A stretch of DNA of 64,000 bases. Source: Zymoseptoria tritici IPO323. Taxonomy: Eukaryota > Ascomycota > Dothideomycetes > Mycosphaerellales > Mycosphaerellaceae. Below are positions 22,404-32,689 of the stretch, piece by piece (within the stretch, counting starts at the first letter, position 1; each line of letters opens with the position of its first letter). Position numbers and translations under genes: made by a program. Location of the stretch: NCBI RefSeq assembly GCF_000219625.1, contig NC_018215.1, positions 1,364,001 through 1,428,000 on the forward strand. The letters are read 5' to 3'. The notes beneath the pieces were generated by a model. It worked only from the letters and a program-made list of their open reading frames with translations, searched no databases and was not told where the DNA came from.

Positions 22404-22564
22404 CTTGCAGATTTGGCCTGACACCGGTATGTCCTTGGTATCTTGGCGTCGAAGCTATATCGTCGTCCGGAGAAATGTAGCTTGAAAACGGAATCGGTGG
22501 GACGGGCTGGCGGGATGGTGTTGCTCCGGGCGCGCAGCAATCACTATCGTCGTGATCCCCAGCG

Positions 22565-22835
22565 GTGAAGGAAGGAGGGAGAGTGGCAAGACGTGATGTC
22601 GAGTTGCGCGGACGGTGTGTCGTGGCTGCGAGAGCGAGCCGTTCGGAACTCCCAATGGTGAAGGAGGAAAGTTGGCAAGATTGGATATCGACTCGCGCAG
22701 AAGGTGTATCATGCACGGAAGAGCAAAAAGTTCGGAACTCTCGGTGGTGAAGGAGAAAGGATGGCAAGATGTGATATCGATTTGCGCGGACGCTGCGTCG
22801 TGAGGGAGAGCGCAAGGACCAAAAAAAAGTCTCGA
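22565..22835. repeat. tandem repeat of about 90 bp, three diverged units
   Basis: Units begin with GTGAAGGA at 22565, 22658 and 22747 (spacing 93 and 89 bp). Each continues with TGGCAAGA-GTGATATCGA-like, GCGCAGA/GCGCGGA and CGGAACTC blocks with many substitutions. Located about 160 bp 5' of the helicase start codon. Confidence 0.8.
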
Positions 22836-23006
22836 TATCCACCCGTAGCCGGACAGAGCCGCGCAGATGAATCCTGATCTAGCGGGCTCTGAGATGTCGT
22901 AGTCGTGGCCAATAAAGGGGACAAACGGGTTGTCGCTGGAGAGGGCGGTCCAGTAGAGAAGTATTGGAAGGGGAGAGTGGTATGATGAAGGTTGATTTGA
23001 AAAAAA

Positions 23007-23130
23007 GAAGCTTGAAGACTCCGATGATAATTGACCCGTTGGTGTGCGCGGTGAAGAAGGAAAAGAAAGAAGCTTGAAGACTCCGATGATAATTGACCCG
23101 TTGGTGTGCGCGGTGAAGAAGGAAAAGAAG
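23007..23130. repeat. near-perfect 62-bp direct duplication
   Basis: The 62 bases from 23007 (GAAGCTTGAAGACTCCGATG...) are repeated immediately at 23069-23130, with only the last base differing. The near identity suggests a recent duplication or a collapsed/expanded assembly site. Confidence 0.92.
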
Positions 23131-23555
23131 AAAAGAGTCAGACAACGAAAATTGAAGAGATATGTGCGCTGCGACGGGAGCGTCCGCTGCTGCGTTTGCA
23201 ACCCGAATGACGACGCGCCGAACGAGTGGCATGACGGGATCTTCCCGGTGAGGGAGTCCGCTTCACTCGCTGCGCGGGGCACGAGGTGAAGTCGGTGATA
23301 TGTTCGAGGTGAGCTGACGTGCTACCTTGAATGTAACGGCCCAGACTCGCGCCTCGATAGGCGAGGAGCTCATGACAAGCAGATCATACGCCTGCACGAC
23401 TGGTGAGAATAGCGTTGCTTGTTAGGAAGTCAAGTACTTTTTGAGAGGCTCTGAACTTATTGAGAGGCCCTGGACTCATTGAGAAGACCTGAACTTTGCA
23501 AAGGGCATGTTGAAGGGCGCGTCAGCCGGCCGTCGACATTGTTGTAAGGTGTTCT

Positions 23556-23750
23556 ACCTTTGCCGCAAATACTGTGACCTTTTCGGAACGGTCCAGAGGG
23601 CATGTGATAGGGCAACTGAACAGGGCCATTGCCTTTCCGGCAAAGATGGCCGCTTTCCCGCAAAGGAGGTGCCGTTCCGGTGAAGGTAATTGCCTTTCCG
23701 AAAAGATGCCTGTCTTTCCCGTAAAGGCCTCAGCCTTGTCGCAAAGCATA
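23556..23750. repeat. array of 20-21 bp palindromic units
   Basis: Six short palindromes of the type CTTTCCGGCAAAG start at 23634, 23654, 23675, 23695, 23715 and 23736 (spacing 20 or 21), each with small changes (CTTTCCCGCAAAG, CTTTCCCGTAAAG, CTTGTCGCAAAG), plus an outlier CTTTGCCGCAAAT near 23558. Same family as the array at 18717-18800. Confidence 0.8.
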
Positions 23751-23978
23751 CCACATGGCACTGGGAGATGTCTTGTCGACCACTGCGCTGAGTCGTGCGA
23801 ACCCTTCCCATGCTCCTCGCCATGCGCAGTCTTGCTATGCAGAGCGCCACACAGTGCTGGCAATGCTTCTGTGGGGTACTGCTGGCCAGTCGTGAGACTG
23901 AGCGATTGCTCGGTCCAACGTTCTCCGGAGGAAGGTATTCTACCATCACTGGTGTCCACGTTCTTTCGTGTCAACTCT

Positions 23979-24743
23979 TCAGCCCCTCCCTTCCTCCCAA
24001 ATCTCCCTCAAAGTCCTCCTCCTCCCCTCCCCTTCCTTTTCATTTTCCCTCTCCCTCCTCGCCACCTTCCACAAGCGATCCTCTTTCCTCCAATCCACAC
24101 AGCTCAACCCCTTCACCGGCACGATCTTCACCAACTCTTGCTGCGGCGCGCCCGTGGTATCCAGGTTGAAGTTTCCATAGTACGGTCCCGTGTTGATGTG
24201 GTCGCGGAAGTGGTTGCGAGCGGGGGAGGCGATGATTTGGTAGATTCGAGAGGAAGGAGGGATGGGGTGGAGGGGTTGGGGCGGTTCGAAGGGGGTTTGT
24301 TGACGAGATGGAGGAGGCGTGGGAAGGTAGGTGCGGGTGGAGTAGGAGCGAGTGTTGAGGGGGAGGCCGAAGGGACCTGTTCGAGGTGCGGGGGCTTCAG
24401 ATTGCGTATGTGATGTTGTGGGTTGTGGAGGTTGTGAAGCGGCTGCTGGTGTTGAGTTTGCGGGCGTGGGTGATGAAGCTGCTTCTCCTGTCGGCGCGGC
24501 ATCGAGACGGAAACGTATTGGACATGTCTTGAGACACTTGTGAGCGTCTTGCTCGTTCTTGAAGATGACGAGGGCTGCTTCCGGGTGAGAGAGGACGTCG
24601 TATTTGAGGTTGCGAAAGTATTCGACTTCACCGAACTCGGAGATCAGACGGAGGATTTCGCGGGACTCGCCAAGATTGGTGGGACGGGGATGGGTGCGGA
24701 GATGGAGAGCGCGATTGGCGATGGGGCGCGTTATGGAGGCCAT
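23979..24743 (-). CDS. RRM-like protein, probably mitochondrial, 254 aa
   Basis: Single-exon gene. The N-terminus (MASITRPIANRALHLRTHPR) is basic, free of acidic residues and could be a mitochondrial presequence. Residues about 20-80 look like an RNA-recognition motif (ILRLISEFGEVEYFRNLKYD ... EAALVIFKNEQDAHKCL), then a Pro/Ser/Thr-rich linker to about 165, then an ordered C-terminal part (SRIYQIIASPARNHFRDHIN, VKIVPVKGLSCVDWRKEDRL) and a basic tail. It may bind mitochondrial RNA; this is inferred from the RRM-like pattern and the presequence. The ATG at 24743 gives the presequence and is preferred. Confidence 0.75.
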   Translation of the reverse strand: MASITRPIANRALHLRTHPRPTNLGESREILRLISEFGEVEYFRNLKYDVLSHPEAALVIFKNEQDAHKCLKTCPIRFRLDAAPTGEAASSPTPANSTPAAASQPPQPTTSHTQSEAPAPRTGPFGLPLNTRSYSTRTYLPTPPPSRQQTPFEPPQPLHPIPPSSRIYQIIASPARNHFRDHINTGPYYGNFNLDTTGAPQQELVKIVPVKGLSCVDWRKEDRLWKVARRERENEKEGEGRRRTLREIWEEGRG

Positions 24744-25511
24744 GACTGTGGGAGGTATTAACTGCAGGTAGAGTGAAGTGAAGTTGATGAGAGCTTCATG
24801 TGTGAGGTGAAGTTGTGAAGCATGTGAAAGTGAAGGCGATTGGCCGAGTTGGTGCGGAAGCTAACGGCTGCACATACCAAGAGGCCGCGAGCTGGAGTCG
24901 TGATGCCGGATTCCCGGGATGAAAAGGATTGGGGATCGAAGCACACAAGGAAGGACGAAATGCGTGATCAAGTCGAGCGAATGAGTATTATGCCGAATGC
25001 ACAGCGTCAAGAAAGCATTGCTTGCTTGTCTCCTGCAACGAGTCCACCTTGGTTGGCTACAACAACTTCATACAGTCCACTCGTCCATCGCATGTTGATT
25101 CCATGTTTCTCCAACTCGGCCTCACCCAGAAGAATGAACACAATAAATACCTCCCCTGCCAAGAGCACTTCGAAGATCCAACCACGTAAGAGCTCTCTTC
25201 AGGCAGATGTCAGATTGTGGCCGAGACGGAAGACTGCACGAGGCAGATCTTTCATCCGGCGATGCGAAAGTCCAAGAGTTTAAACGGACACAGGTCCCGA
25301 TCCTGGGCCAAACTCCATGGAAGTTCTCGTCGGGGGGTGAACTCGATGAACTCGCTGCCACTTCTTCTTGCTCCCTCAACAAACGAGTGATGTACTACCT
25401 AGTCAGTGGTGTATTCTACTAGTCAGCGTACCGATGTCGATGACCTGTGCGCGGCAATATATGCCTCATGCCGTGTGTCATTCAGGGGAGGGAAACAGTT
25501 CATCTTCACAC

Positions 25512-25542
<31 letters not shown>
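25512..25542. repeat. (GA)n microsatellite
   Basis: Run of GA dinucleotides, interrupted once by a C (GAGAGAGACAGAGAG...). Confidence 0.95.
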
Positions 25543-25543
<1 letters not shown>

Positions 25544-25864
25544 TGGATGGACTCCCGTCGGGTCTCGTCGGTCTAATCATTCTAGAAGGCAACAAGCGCC
25601 GAGTCTGTTTCTTCAGCACGCCCGGGATGTGGACCCGTTGATTGGTGGATCCGCAAAGTGACGCAGGGCCACCACGATCGGTTCTTCTCTTCCGATCTTG
25701 CAGAAGGAGATGATGAGAGACTGAGCCGGGTCTGAAGGTCTGAAGAGACGAAATGCTGCAGACCATAGGACATTGGATGTCGTCGGAAGAACAGGAGACA
25801 TACGGTAGTTCTACACTCCTTTCAGCGACTCAGTCGTCATCTTTTCCATTGGCAATCTAGAAGC

Positions 25865-25874
25865 ATATAATAAA
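25865..25874 (+). promoter_or_regulatory. TATA-like element
   Basis: TATAATAAAA about 450 nt before the ATG at 26323, with an inverted CCAAT box (ATTGG, in TTTTCCATTGGCAATC) about 25 nt upstream. Fits a core promoter for the plus-strand gene. Confidence 0.4.
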
Positions 25875-25940
25875 AGTCGTTCGCTCGGCCCAACTTTCTC
25901 GTCTCGACCAAACGGCGGTCCTTCTCCTGCAAGCCCGAAT

Positions 25941-25967
25941 CCAATCCAATCCAATCCAATCCAATCC
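25941..25967 (+). repeat. (CCAAT)n array in the 5' leader
   Basis: Five consecutive CCAAT units and a partial sixth. It could bind the HAP/NF-Y complex or simply be a pentanucleotide microsatellite; it lies downstream of the TATA-like element, so probably in transcribed leader. Confidence 0.9.
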
Positions 25968-26322
25968 AGCCCTACGCCGCAAAAGCAAAAGCAAAAACCC
26001 ATCCGACTTCCTCCATCCTCCATTATTCCGCTCCATCCTCTCATTCGCTTGCTGTCTTTCACCTTGAATCCTCCACCCTCCCGTCTCTTCCACCTTTGCG
26101 ACTTCTCGAGCATCGACATTTCACTCTCTCGTCCTCCCGAGATCCTTCCGCATCCGTGTCTTGACCTCTTCACTTCTACCACGACTGGACCATCCAGCTC
26201 CGATCCTTGCCCATCACCCCTGGCCATCTCCAACAACTCTCGCCTCACCTGACAAACCTCGAGGAACATCAAAAACGAAGTTCGACATTGCTTTTACTTC
26301 CTCCACCGGACCAAGAACAATC

Positions 26323-27048
26323 ATGTTCTCCCCCACCTTCACCTTTGACGCTCCCACCCGCTCTTCCTCCCTCACCTCAACCACAACCCGCTCCTCATCC
26401 CGTTCCGTCTCGCCCTGCTCCTCCCGCCCGGACCAAATATATACCGTCACCGACTTGGCCGCCTCCTTCCAAAACTCCAAACTCCTCCGTCGAGACGCAC
26501 AGATCTGCTACGACTCCTGCGATGCGTACGCCAACACCGCAGATGACGATGCGGCCTGGGCTATCCCTTCCATGGAGGAGGATGAGGATGAGGATGTGGT
26601 GAATGTACCAGTCCTCTCGTGGGCAAAGTCGAGGTCGCGGACTGGCACTGCTACGACGGAGAGGGCCAACTCTCCCACTTCCCGCCGCAATCAACGACAA
26701 GTCTCCACTCGACGACTGTGTAGTTCCGCCACGCATCGCAGGGATATTGAAGCGTTGGTGAAGAGGATGGTGGAGAGGGAGGAGCAGTGTGCCATTTCCT
26801 CTGCGGCGTGCTCTTCGGCGAACGAGGTCGAGGAGACGACTGGAGTGAATGGCATGGCGGAGAGTGACGAGGGCTATGACAGTGAGGTGTCACTCAGGAG
26901 AGTCGTCACTTCTGCTACTGATGACGGAGGGATGAGGAGGGTGATTTCCGCAAGTACGGAAGTAAGGAGAGCGTCGGAGATGAGGGTGAATGGTGCATGT
27001 GTGAGTAAGGCTGTGAGATTTCGGAGGGAGGGGAGGGTGAAGAGGTGA
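26323..27048 (+). CDS. uncharacterised Ser-rich protein, 241 aa
   Basis: Single-exon gene of unknown family. It starts MFSPTFTFDAPTRSSSL, is Ser/Thr/Arg-rich, has a central ordered-looking element (YTVTDLAASFQNSKLLRRDA), an acidic patch (MEEDEDEDVV), an RRDIEALVKRMVEREEQC amphipathic helix and a basic C-terminus. It is probably a small intracellular regulatory protein; no function can be assigned. The frame is open upstream of the ATG, but that part is a CT-rich leader. The 5' leader is long (about 430 nt after the TATA-like box). Confidence 0.65.
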   Translation: MFSPTFTFDAPTRSSSLTSTTTRSSSRSVSPCSSRPDQIYTVTDLAASFQNSKLLRRDAQICYDSCDAYANTADDDAAWAIPSMEEDEDEDVVNVPVLSWAKSRSRTGTATTERANSPTSRRNQRQVSTRRLCSSATHRRDIEALVKRMVEREEQCAISSAACSSANEVEETTGVNGMAESDEGYDSEVSLRRVVTSATDDGGMRRVISASTEVRRASEMRVNGACVSKAVRFRREGRVKR

Positions 27049-27636
27049 TTGTGGTGGACCGAATTGCCAGGAGGAATGGTTACTATTTGCTTTGCGATTT
27101 AGCGCGGCGTTGAGCGGTGAAGGGCTCGGTTTCTCTGCCACGACAGGCGGAAGAGAAGTTGTTCGACACAGCGAGACGACGATATACCCCAGCATTGAAG
27201 ACATAGAGAGACAATGACAGAGACCAAGTACAGCAGCATGTCCGCAATGGACAGACAAATCCGCCAGGTTCTGAAATGTAACTCGTTCCACCGGAAGACT
27301 GCCTCGCACTTCACGTCTGGACCTCTTCTGTCTATCAATCTACAAGCACAGAGATTACGATGATGTCGTGTCACAGGTTCATTGTTGCAATGGGAAGCAT
27401 TGACAGAAGAGCACGATTCGTCTCATACATGTCAACGAAGCGGAAGATCGTTTCTCCGATGCCAGCGAGGAGCCTCGGCTGTAGAGCCATACCAGGGTTT
27501 GTCTTCGGATATGCGGTGGATGAACAACGAACTCTGGATCTTCAACATCCTTCTCCATACTCTGTGCTTCAGTCTCACGTTCCATTGAACCTTCACACCC
27601 TCTCCCGCTATCCCCACCCATCACTCCAACCACAAT
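27049..27636. other. intergenic, no gene seen
   Basis: 3' UTR of the preceding gene and promoter of the MDR enzyme. The minus-strand frames here are antisense noise. Confidence 0.5.
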
Positions 27637-28719
27637 ATGCGTGCCATCCAAGTCAAAGAATACGTCCAGGTACCCCCCCCAACCCTCGCACCACCACACC
27701 TCCCACCTCACCTCTCTAACATCCCCACTCTCACACAGGGCCCCCGCGACCTAACCGTAACCACCCTCCCCGACCCCACCCCCTCCCCGGACCAATACCT
27801 CATCTCCGTCCGCGCCTGCGCCGCCAACTTCTTCGACCTCCTCCAAATCCGCGGCAAATACCAACACCAACCTCCCCTCCCCTGGGTCGCCGGCGCCGAA
27901 TTCAGCGGCGTCATCCTCTCCACCCCCAAGAATGCTTCCAACAATTCGAGGTTCAAAGTCGGAGACAACGTCTTCGGCTCCGGACAAGGTGGCTATGCGT
28001 ATAAAGTCTGCGCTGCCGAGTCGCAGTTGCAACCCATGCCGAGTGGGTGGAATTTCGCGGACAGTGCCGGGTTGTTTGTGACGATGCCGACGAGTTATGC
28101 GGCGTTGGTGGATCGTGCGAATATCAAAAAGGGGGACTGGGTGCTGGTACACGCCGCGGCGGGAGGAGTGGGACTGGCAGCTGTGCAGATCGCCAAAGCG
28201 TTCGGAGCAACCGTCATCGCAACAGCGGGTACAAAGGAGAAGTTGGAAGTCGCGAAACGTTTCGGTGCGGATTACGGCGTGGACTACCGACGAGACGACT
28301 GGCCGGCGCAAGTCCAAGCTCTCACGCCGAAGAAGCGCGGCGTGGACATCGTCTACGACCCCGTGGGACTCATCGAGAAGTCGACCAAGTGCATCGCGTG
28401 GAACGGCCGGCTCATCGTCGTGGGATTCGCGGGCGGGCCGATCGAGAAGATGGCCACCAATCGGATTCTGTTGAAGAACATCGCCGTGACGGGACTGCAT
28501 TGGGGCGCGTATGCGAAGTTTCAGCCCGAGAGGATCCCCGAGGTGTGGGTGGAGTTGTTGCGGTTGATGGAGGAGAAGAGGATTGTCGCGACGAATTATT
28601 CGGATAAGAGGTATAGTGGGTTGGAGTCGGTGCCGGAGGCGTTGGAGAGTTTGGGATCGAGAGGGACGTGGGGGAAGGTGGTGATTGATTTGCCGGAGGT
28701 GAAGGAGAGTAAGTTGTAG
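27637..28719 (+). CDS. quinone-oxidoreductase-like MDR enzyme
   Basis: Medium-chain dehydrogenase/reductase of the zeta-crystallin/NADPH:quinone oxidoreductase type. The frame is open throughout, but 27670-27738 is a 69-nt intron of 3n length (CAG|GTACCC ... CACACAG|GGC). Removing it joins RAIQVKEYVQ to GPRDLTVTTLPDP, the usual family entry, for 337 aa. Seen: substrate/coenzyme entry CAANFFDLLQIRGKY, VAGAEFSGVI, the nucleotide motif HAAAGGVGLAAVQIAKAFGA (AxxGxG), and DIVYDPVGL. It lacks the structural zinc Cys cluster, as expected for this subfamily. NADPH-dependent reduction of quinones or enones in the cytosol is likely; no organelle signal is visible. Confidence 0.92.
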   Translation: MRAIQVKEYVQVPPPTLAPPHLPPHLSNIPTLTQGPRDLTVTTLPDPTPSPDQYLISVRACAANFFDLLQIRGKYQHQPPLPWVAGAEFSGVILSTPKNASNNSRFKVGDNVFGSGQGGYAYKVCAAESQLQPMPSGWNFADSAGLFVTMPTSYAALVDRANIKKGDWVLVHAAAGGVGLAAVQIAKAFGATVIATAGTKEKLEVAKRFGADYGVDYRRDDWPAQVQALTPKKRGVDIVYDPVGLIEKSTKCIAWNGRLIVVGFAGGPIEKMATNRILLKNIAVTGLHWGAYAKFQPERIPEVWVELLRLMEEKRIVATNYSDKRYSGLESVPEALESLGSRGTWGKVVIDLPEVKESKL

Positions 28720-28963
28720 TAGACGAGGGAATGAGCTGGAAATATGTGTCGAGGTGTGAAATGACGAGGCAATTTCATATCTATGCTACTTGCAAGATTT
28801 TGTCCAGAACAATAACAGCGAGAAATTATTCCTTGCTTCTGTGAGGGAATACCCAGTCGTTCTGCTTTGATCATCGAAACAGCGCTACTTCACCTCGAGA
28901 ACGAGAAGTCGTCCAGCTCGAAGGCGTGCTGGGTCAGAACAACTCTCTTCAAGTCGAGGTCCC

Positions 28964-30482
28964 CTAGGCAGATCTCGCCCTCATCTCATCGATCATCGTG
29001 ATAATCTGCTGACAATCCCGCCAGATCCTCTCACGGTTCCTCAGTCCGGGAAGAGAGCCGCTATGTTTCCTCAGCGACGCATAAAGCTTGAACCAGTTCG
29101 TCTCGAAACGGGGAAGCGAAATTGGGGTGATGTGGTCCTCGTCGTTCCCATTGCCCGCGGCAGCGGTAGCGAGAGCATCCGGGTCGCTCGCAGTACTGTG
29201 CTGACCCGTCGCGATCTTGTCCTCCTCACGAGAGACTATATCGCCGCTCTCATTCAGCTTGCGGGCAGCTTTGTCGATGACGGCCTTTGTCCACTGCGAG
29301 TATTGCGGGAGCGCGGCTAAAGTCTCCTGATCGGCCTCCCAGATCCAGGGGTAGTCTCTGCGAACAAGCGGATAGAAAAAGGAAATGGGGATATGTGTGA
29401 AAGCTCGTGAGGCTTCCCGAACAGCGGCGATGGAAGCGTTGGGGAGCTCAGTGAGGATGTTTTGAAGCAACTCGGCAGGGAGCGTCGAGAAGGGATCAAG
29501 TATAGTCTTCTGCTGCTGATCGGCCGTTGTTTCGGGAAGGGTCCTCGATGGGAATGCGCTGCCCGCCGGGTCGAAGTGTTCAGAGGTCTCCGTCGCATCC
29601 TGAAGCATCTTCACCAGTCCGGCATCTTTCAACGGATCGGTGATCAAGAATTCTGATCCCCGCCCATGGTCCCACCACTGTTGATCGCACTCCCACACGG
29701 CCACTGACCTTTCCACCTTTTCCACTTCGTCCCGCTCCCACCACTCTCCCACGCCATCCACGTCCACCTTTCCCTTTTGATGAAATACAGCGCGCTGATA
29801 AACCTCCATGCACCATGGATGGAACGCCATGCCAATATTGTCGATGCCAGGCTGCCAGAAGCCCGCGTCGTTCACTTGCTTCACGCCGTGGCGGATGGGC
29901 GCCCAGTCTTTGCTGGGACCCATCATGGGTTCGACGATGAGAGCGTTCAGGCCGCTCAGCGTCCAGGCCGAAGTTCCTTCCCAAGCCTCGTCGTCGGGCT
30001 CGGGAGTCCAAGCCGGAGTAATGTACCCTTCGAAGTCGATATCACCGCCGATGGGCTTACGAAGAAGACATTGGGCCGTCCTCACACACTGTACAGCAGA
30101 AGCGCTTACAGTATGACCGTTGTAGGCGTTGGTATTCCTACATCCTGGCCCTGCAACATGCTCTAAGAAAAGTTCGGCTTTGAGGTAGGAGTAGACAATG
30201 CCTGACCGATCGGCCTCAGAGGGCAAGAATTCGTCAGGGGCTTTGCCGCGTTTGACAAAGCAACATCCTTCGCCGCACTTGTCGCCAGGCTGAACGTTAT
30301 CGTCGACGAAGTCGGTACCCTCGTAGTTCCAGGCGTGGGAGCGAGGCTCGTGACGGGTGCGCAGGCGCGCGATGCTGAAGCTCACGCCGCAGAGGACGCA
30401 GTGGAGCTGAGTGGCAGGTGTTAGCTTCCGTGGTAGGACATTGTGAAGGAAGATCGAGACATACTTCGGTGTATCCTCCCAT
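28964..30482 (-). CDS. F-box protein, 486 aa
   Basis: Two exons: a six-codon first exon (30482-30465, MGGYTE), an intron 30464-30407 with a GCTAAC branch point, and 30406-28964. The joined N-terminus MGGYTELHCVLCGVSFSIAR carries a CxxC pair and matches the usual start of a large fungal family. Residues about 20-300 form a long conserved N-terminal region (FHPWCMEVYQRAVFHQKGKV, CCFVKRG) and the F-box follows near 310-350 (FSTLPAELLQNILTELPNAS). F-box proteins recruit substrates to SCF ubiquitin ligases through Skp1; here the F-box is internal rather than N-terminal, which is common in this fungal family. Target unknown. An apparent upstream start at 30497 is TTG, not ATG. Confidence 0.88.
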
Positions 30483-31139
30483 TTGAGCGTTGGCCAAGGT
30501 AGCCTGCTTGGTGAAGATTGATGGTCTGGTGAAGGTCGCCCGTGGAGATCGTAGCTAGAGTTCTTCAGCGCAACAATGTCGACTGGCGATTTTCATGCCA
30601 GATGAGACAATGCCTGCTGATCTTGACAGTCGAAATGGAGGACAGAAGGAACAGGTAACGGCGAGGACAATGATGAAGTCGGAAATGATGCTCAGCCTGG
30701 GTTGAGTTGGTGATCAGAGCTGTGACGTTCTGTTGAAAGTCGTCGGAGGGATTGTGCTGATGCCAAGACCTTCCCGAAATGGAAGGCACGAACGGGCGAT
30801 TGGCATGTGACAGCGTCGAGCGATGTAACGCGCAGTGGTGTGAATTGCAGGCTAAGGCGGGAGTGTGCTTCCCTTGGTGTTCCCTTGGTGTTTTTGCGAC
30901 TCACCCTGGTGTGATCGCAATGCCGTGTGCGCACTTCTTCAGAGCAAGAGACGAGCTGCGCTTAGGCTCTGGCTTGCGGCCTGCGCGCGCATGTGACACA
31001 ACGGCTAGGGCCGCTGTGGGCCGCGTCGGAAGTCATGGAGCTTCTTCGTGATTGTTCCTCGACTTTTTCTCTTGCGGAATCCTACAACGCAACCATTTCA
31101 GTGGTTTCAGAGTTAACCACAACATCCGACACGCACAAC
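30483..31139. promoter_or_regulatory. divergent promoter region
   Basis: Separates the minus-strand F-box gene from the plus-strand coiled-coil gene. No recognisable operator or repeat. Confidence 0.45.
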
Positions 31140-32054
31140 ATGCCAACGACACGTGAACAGCAAGCATCCTGGGAGGCCCGCTCGACTTACTTGCCCCCAA
31201 GCTTGAGGAAAGCCAAGACTGCAGCGGCGGCAGAAGGATGCGAGTCGACCCCCGCCGCTCCGAAGACGAGGTGAATTTTTCGCAATGCGCCTTCGCTCGA
31301 AGTCTGACAATCTCGCAGTGATGCGCCAGACGCACTTCAGGCCACTCATCAAATGGCGCCCAAGGACCATAGCTCAATCCATCGTCGGCAGGAGTCCAGC
31401 ACTATCCCGGAGTTTCATAGCCATCGATCAAATTCGGATGAAGCACATGTTCAACGCCTCAAACAACGACTCCGACGTCTTGAAGACATGTTGTACACCC
31501 GCGATCCGAAGGACAAACCCCTGGTTCTGCTGAAGTCCGCGTGGAAAGCGGCAGAGCAGGAGCCTTTCGAGAAGCTGTTAAAGACGACCAAGGGAGATGT
31601 CGATGTGCAGGAGGGTATGTCCCGTCTAGACCTTACTCCGGAAACCTCGCGCAGCGCCGACGCGCGGTCGGAGCAAATGGAGTTCTACTTGGGAGCCAAA
31701 GCCAAGGAGGCAGATCAGATGATGCAGGAAATCGGAGTGGTGCTGAAGGAGAAGGACGAGGAGTTGCTCTACAGCGAGACGAAGCTGGTGGAGAAGGACA
31801 AGCAGTTGTCCGAAAAGGAGACGAAGCTGGCGGAGAAGGACAAGCAGTTGTCCGACAGCCAGAAGAAGTTGGCGGCGGTGGAGATGCAGTACCGCGAGTG
31901 TCTGACGGAGTGCGAAGAAATCGTGGATGTCTGTGATCAGGACCGCGCAGAGTGCGAGAGATTGCTAGGAGAGAAGGATGAGATGGTGCGTGGACTTCAG
32001 GCGGAGTTGGACCAGGCTCGCAGTGGCAAGGGTGGTGTCGAGAATGCTTCCTGA
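31140..32054 (+). CDS. coiled-coil protein, 288 aa
   Basis: Exons 31140-31270 and 31319-32054, with a 48-nt intron (TCTGAC branch point). Splicing joins APKT to SDAPDALQATHQMAPKD in frame. The N-terminal third is polar; from about residue 165 to the end it is a long heptad coiled coil with two consecutive copies of an EKETKLAEKDKQLS-like unit (YSETKLVEKDKQLS then EKETKLAEKDKQLSDS), followed by AECERLLGEKDEMVRGLQAEL. It is probably a structural or tethering protein, of unknown family. It sits at the left edge of the accessory island and may belong to it. Confidence 0.75.
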
Positions 32055-32689
32055 GCTTGGTGATGGACGGAATCCTCGGGCAACGTGACAAGAAGATCAG
32101 CGCAGTCGGGCTTTCATGAGAGGAACCACTTAGCGATCAAATTCAGAGCTTCACAGCCATGTGTCCTCTGGAGTGACGGTGTTTATCGGGTGAAGTCCCG
32201 GCAGAGCAAACTTCTGGAGTTGTGAGCCAGGTCCTGGACTTGGCCGAGATTCGAAGAGCCAGCATGAGAAAGACGGCTGTACATCGCCGTTGCTGCGATG
32301 ACTGAAGCTGTCGCTCGTAGACATCGGAATTCGTCTTTTGTGTCTTGCAAGCCGCCTGTCGTCGAGATTGTAAAGCCGGCACCGACGATAGATATTTGGC
32401 CAACGGCCAAATGTCGTGACGCTATTCCTCTACATTACCAACTTTGCTTGAACCTCAACGGGGACACGACACGTCGTCAGTCGTCTTCCTGAGACTGCTA
32501 TGAATCACCTGCCCGGCTCCGAGAGAAGCTCACGCCGGGAAAGCTGAGCAGGAACGCTGTTGTCTCCTTGTCTTACTCATGACGGCACTCCTTTGCAGCC
32601 GATTCTGGCATCATACTCTCGATGGTCACTCCACTACCATGCTGACTGCCACCAACCTGGTACCATCGCCTCCTGGTCAACGATGGAAA
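32055..32689. other. intergenic, left edge of the duplicated island
   Basis: No gene is supported. From about 32690 rightward the plus strand begins to show helicase-derived sequence. Confidence 0.45.

Larger units (their letters stand above)
22404..23978. other. repeat-rich upstream region of the helicase gene
   Basis: About 1.6 kb holding three tandem-repeat blocks (separate entries). A minus-strand frame is open from 23282 to 22455 but is low-complexity, follows the tandem repeats and has no recognisable domain, so it is not called as a gene. Parts of it (23090-23215 and 22885-22930) match 35.85-36.14 kb on the plus strand, showing that this flank was duplicated together with helicase sequence. 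Confidence 0.6.
24744..26322. other. long intergenic region with microsatellites
   Basis: About 1.6 kb between divergent genes. Reading frames at 24840-25283 (+) and 25122-25382 (-) are open but show no coding character and are not called. The right third is the promoter and long pyrimidine-rich 5' leader of the gene at 26323. Confidence 0.5.

Noticed and set aside
22455..23282. Minus-strand open frame of about 275 codons upstream of the helicase
   Set aside because: It is kept open by tandem repeats, is low in complexity and has no domain; treated as repeat-derived, although a small conserved motif in it is reported as a finding.
23556..23750. CRISPR-like array
   Set aside because: The periodic 20-21 bp units are themselves the palindromes, with no unique spacers, and the genome is eukaryotic.
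25122..25382. Small minus-strand frame with SSSSS and acidic runs
   Set aside because: No recognisable start, no splice partner and no composition typical of a gene.
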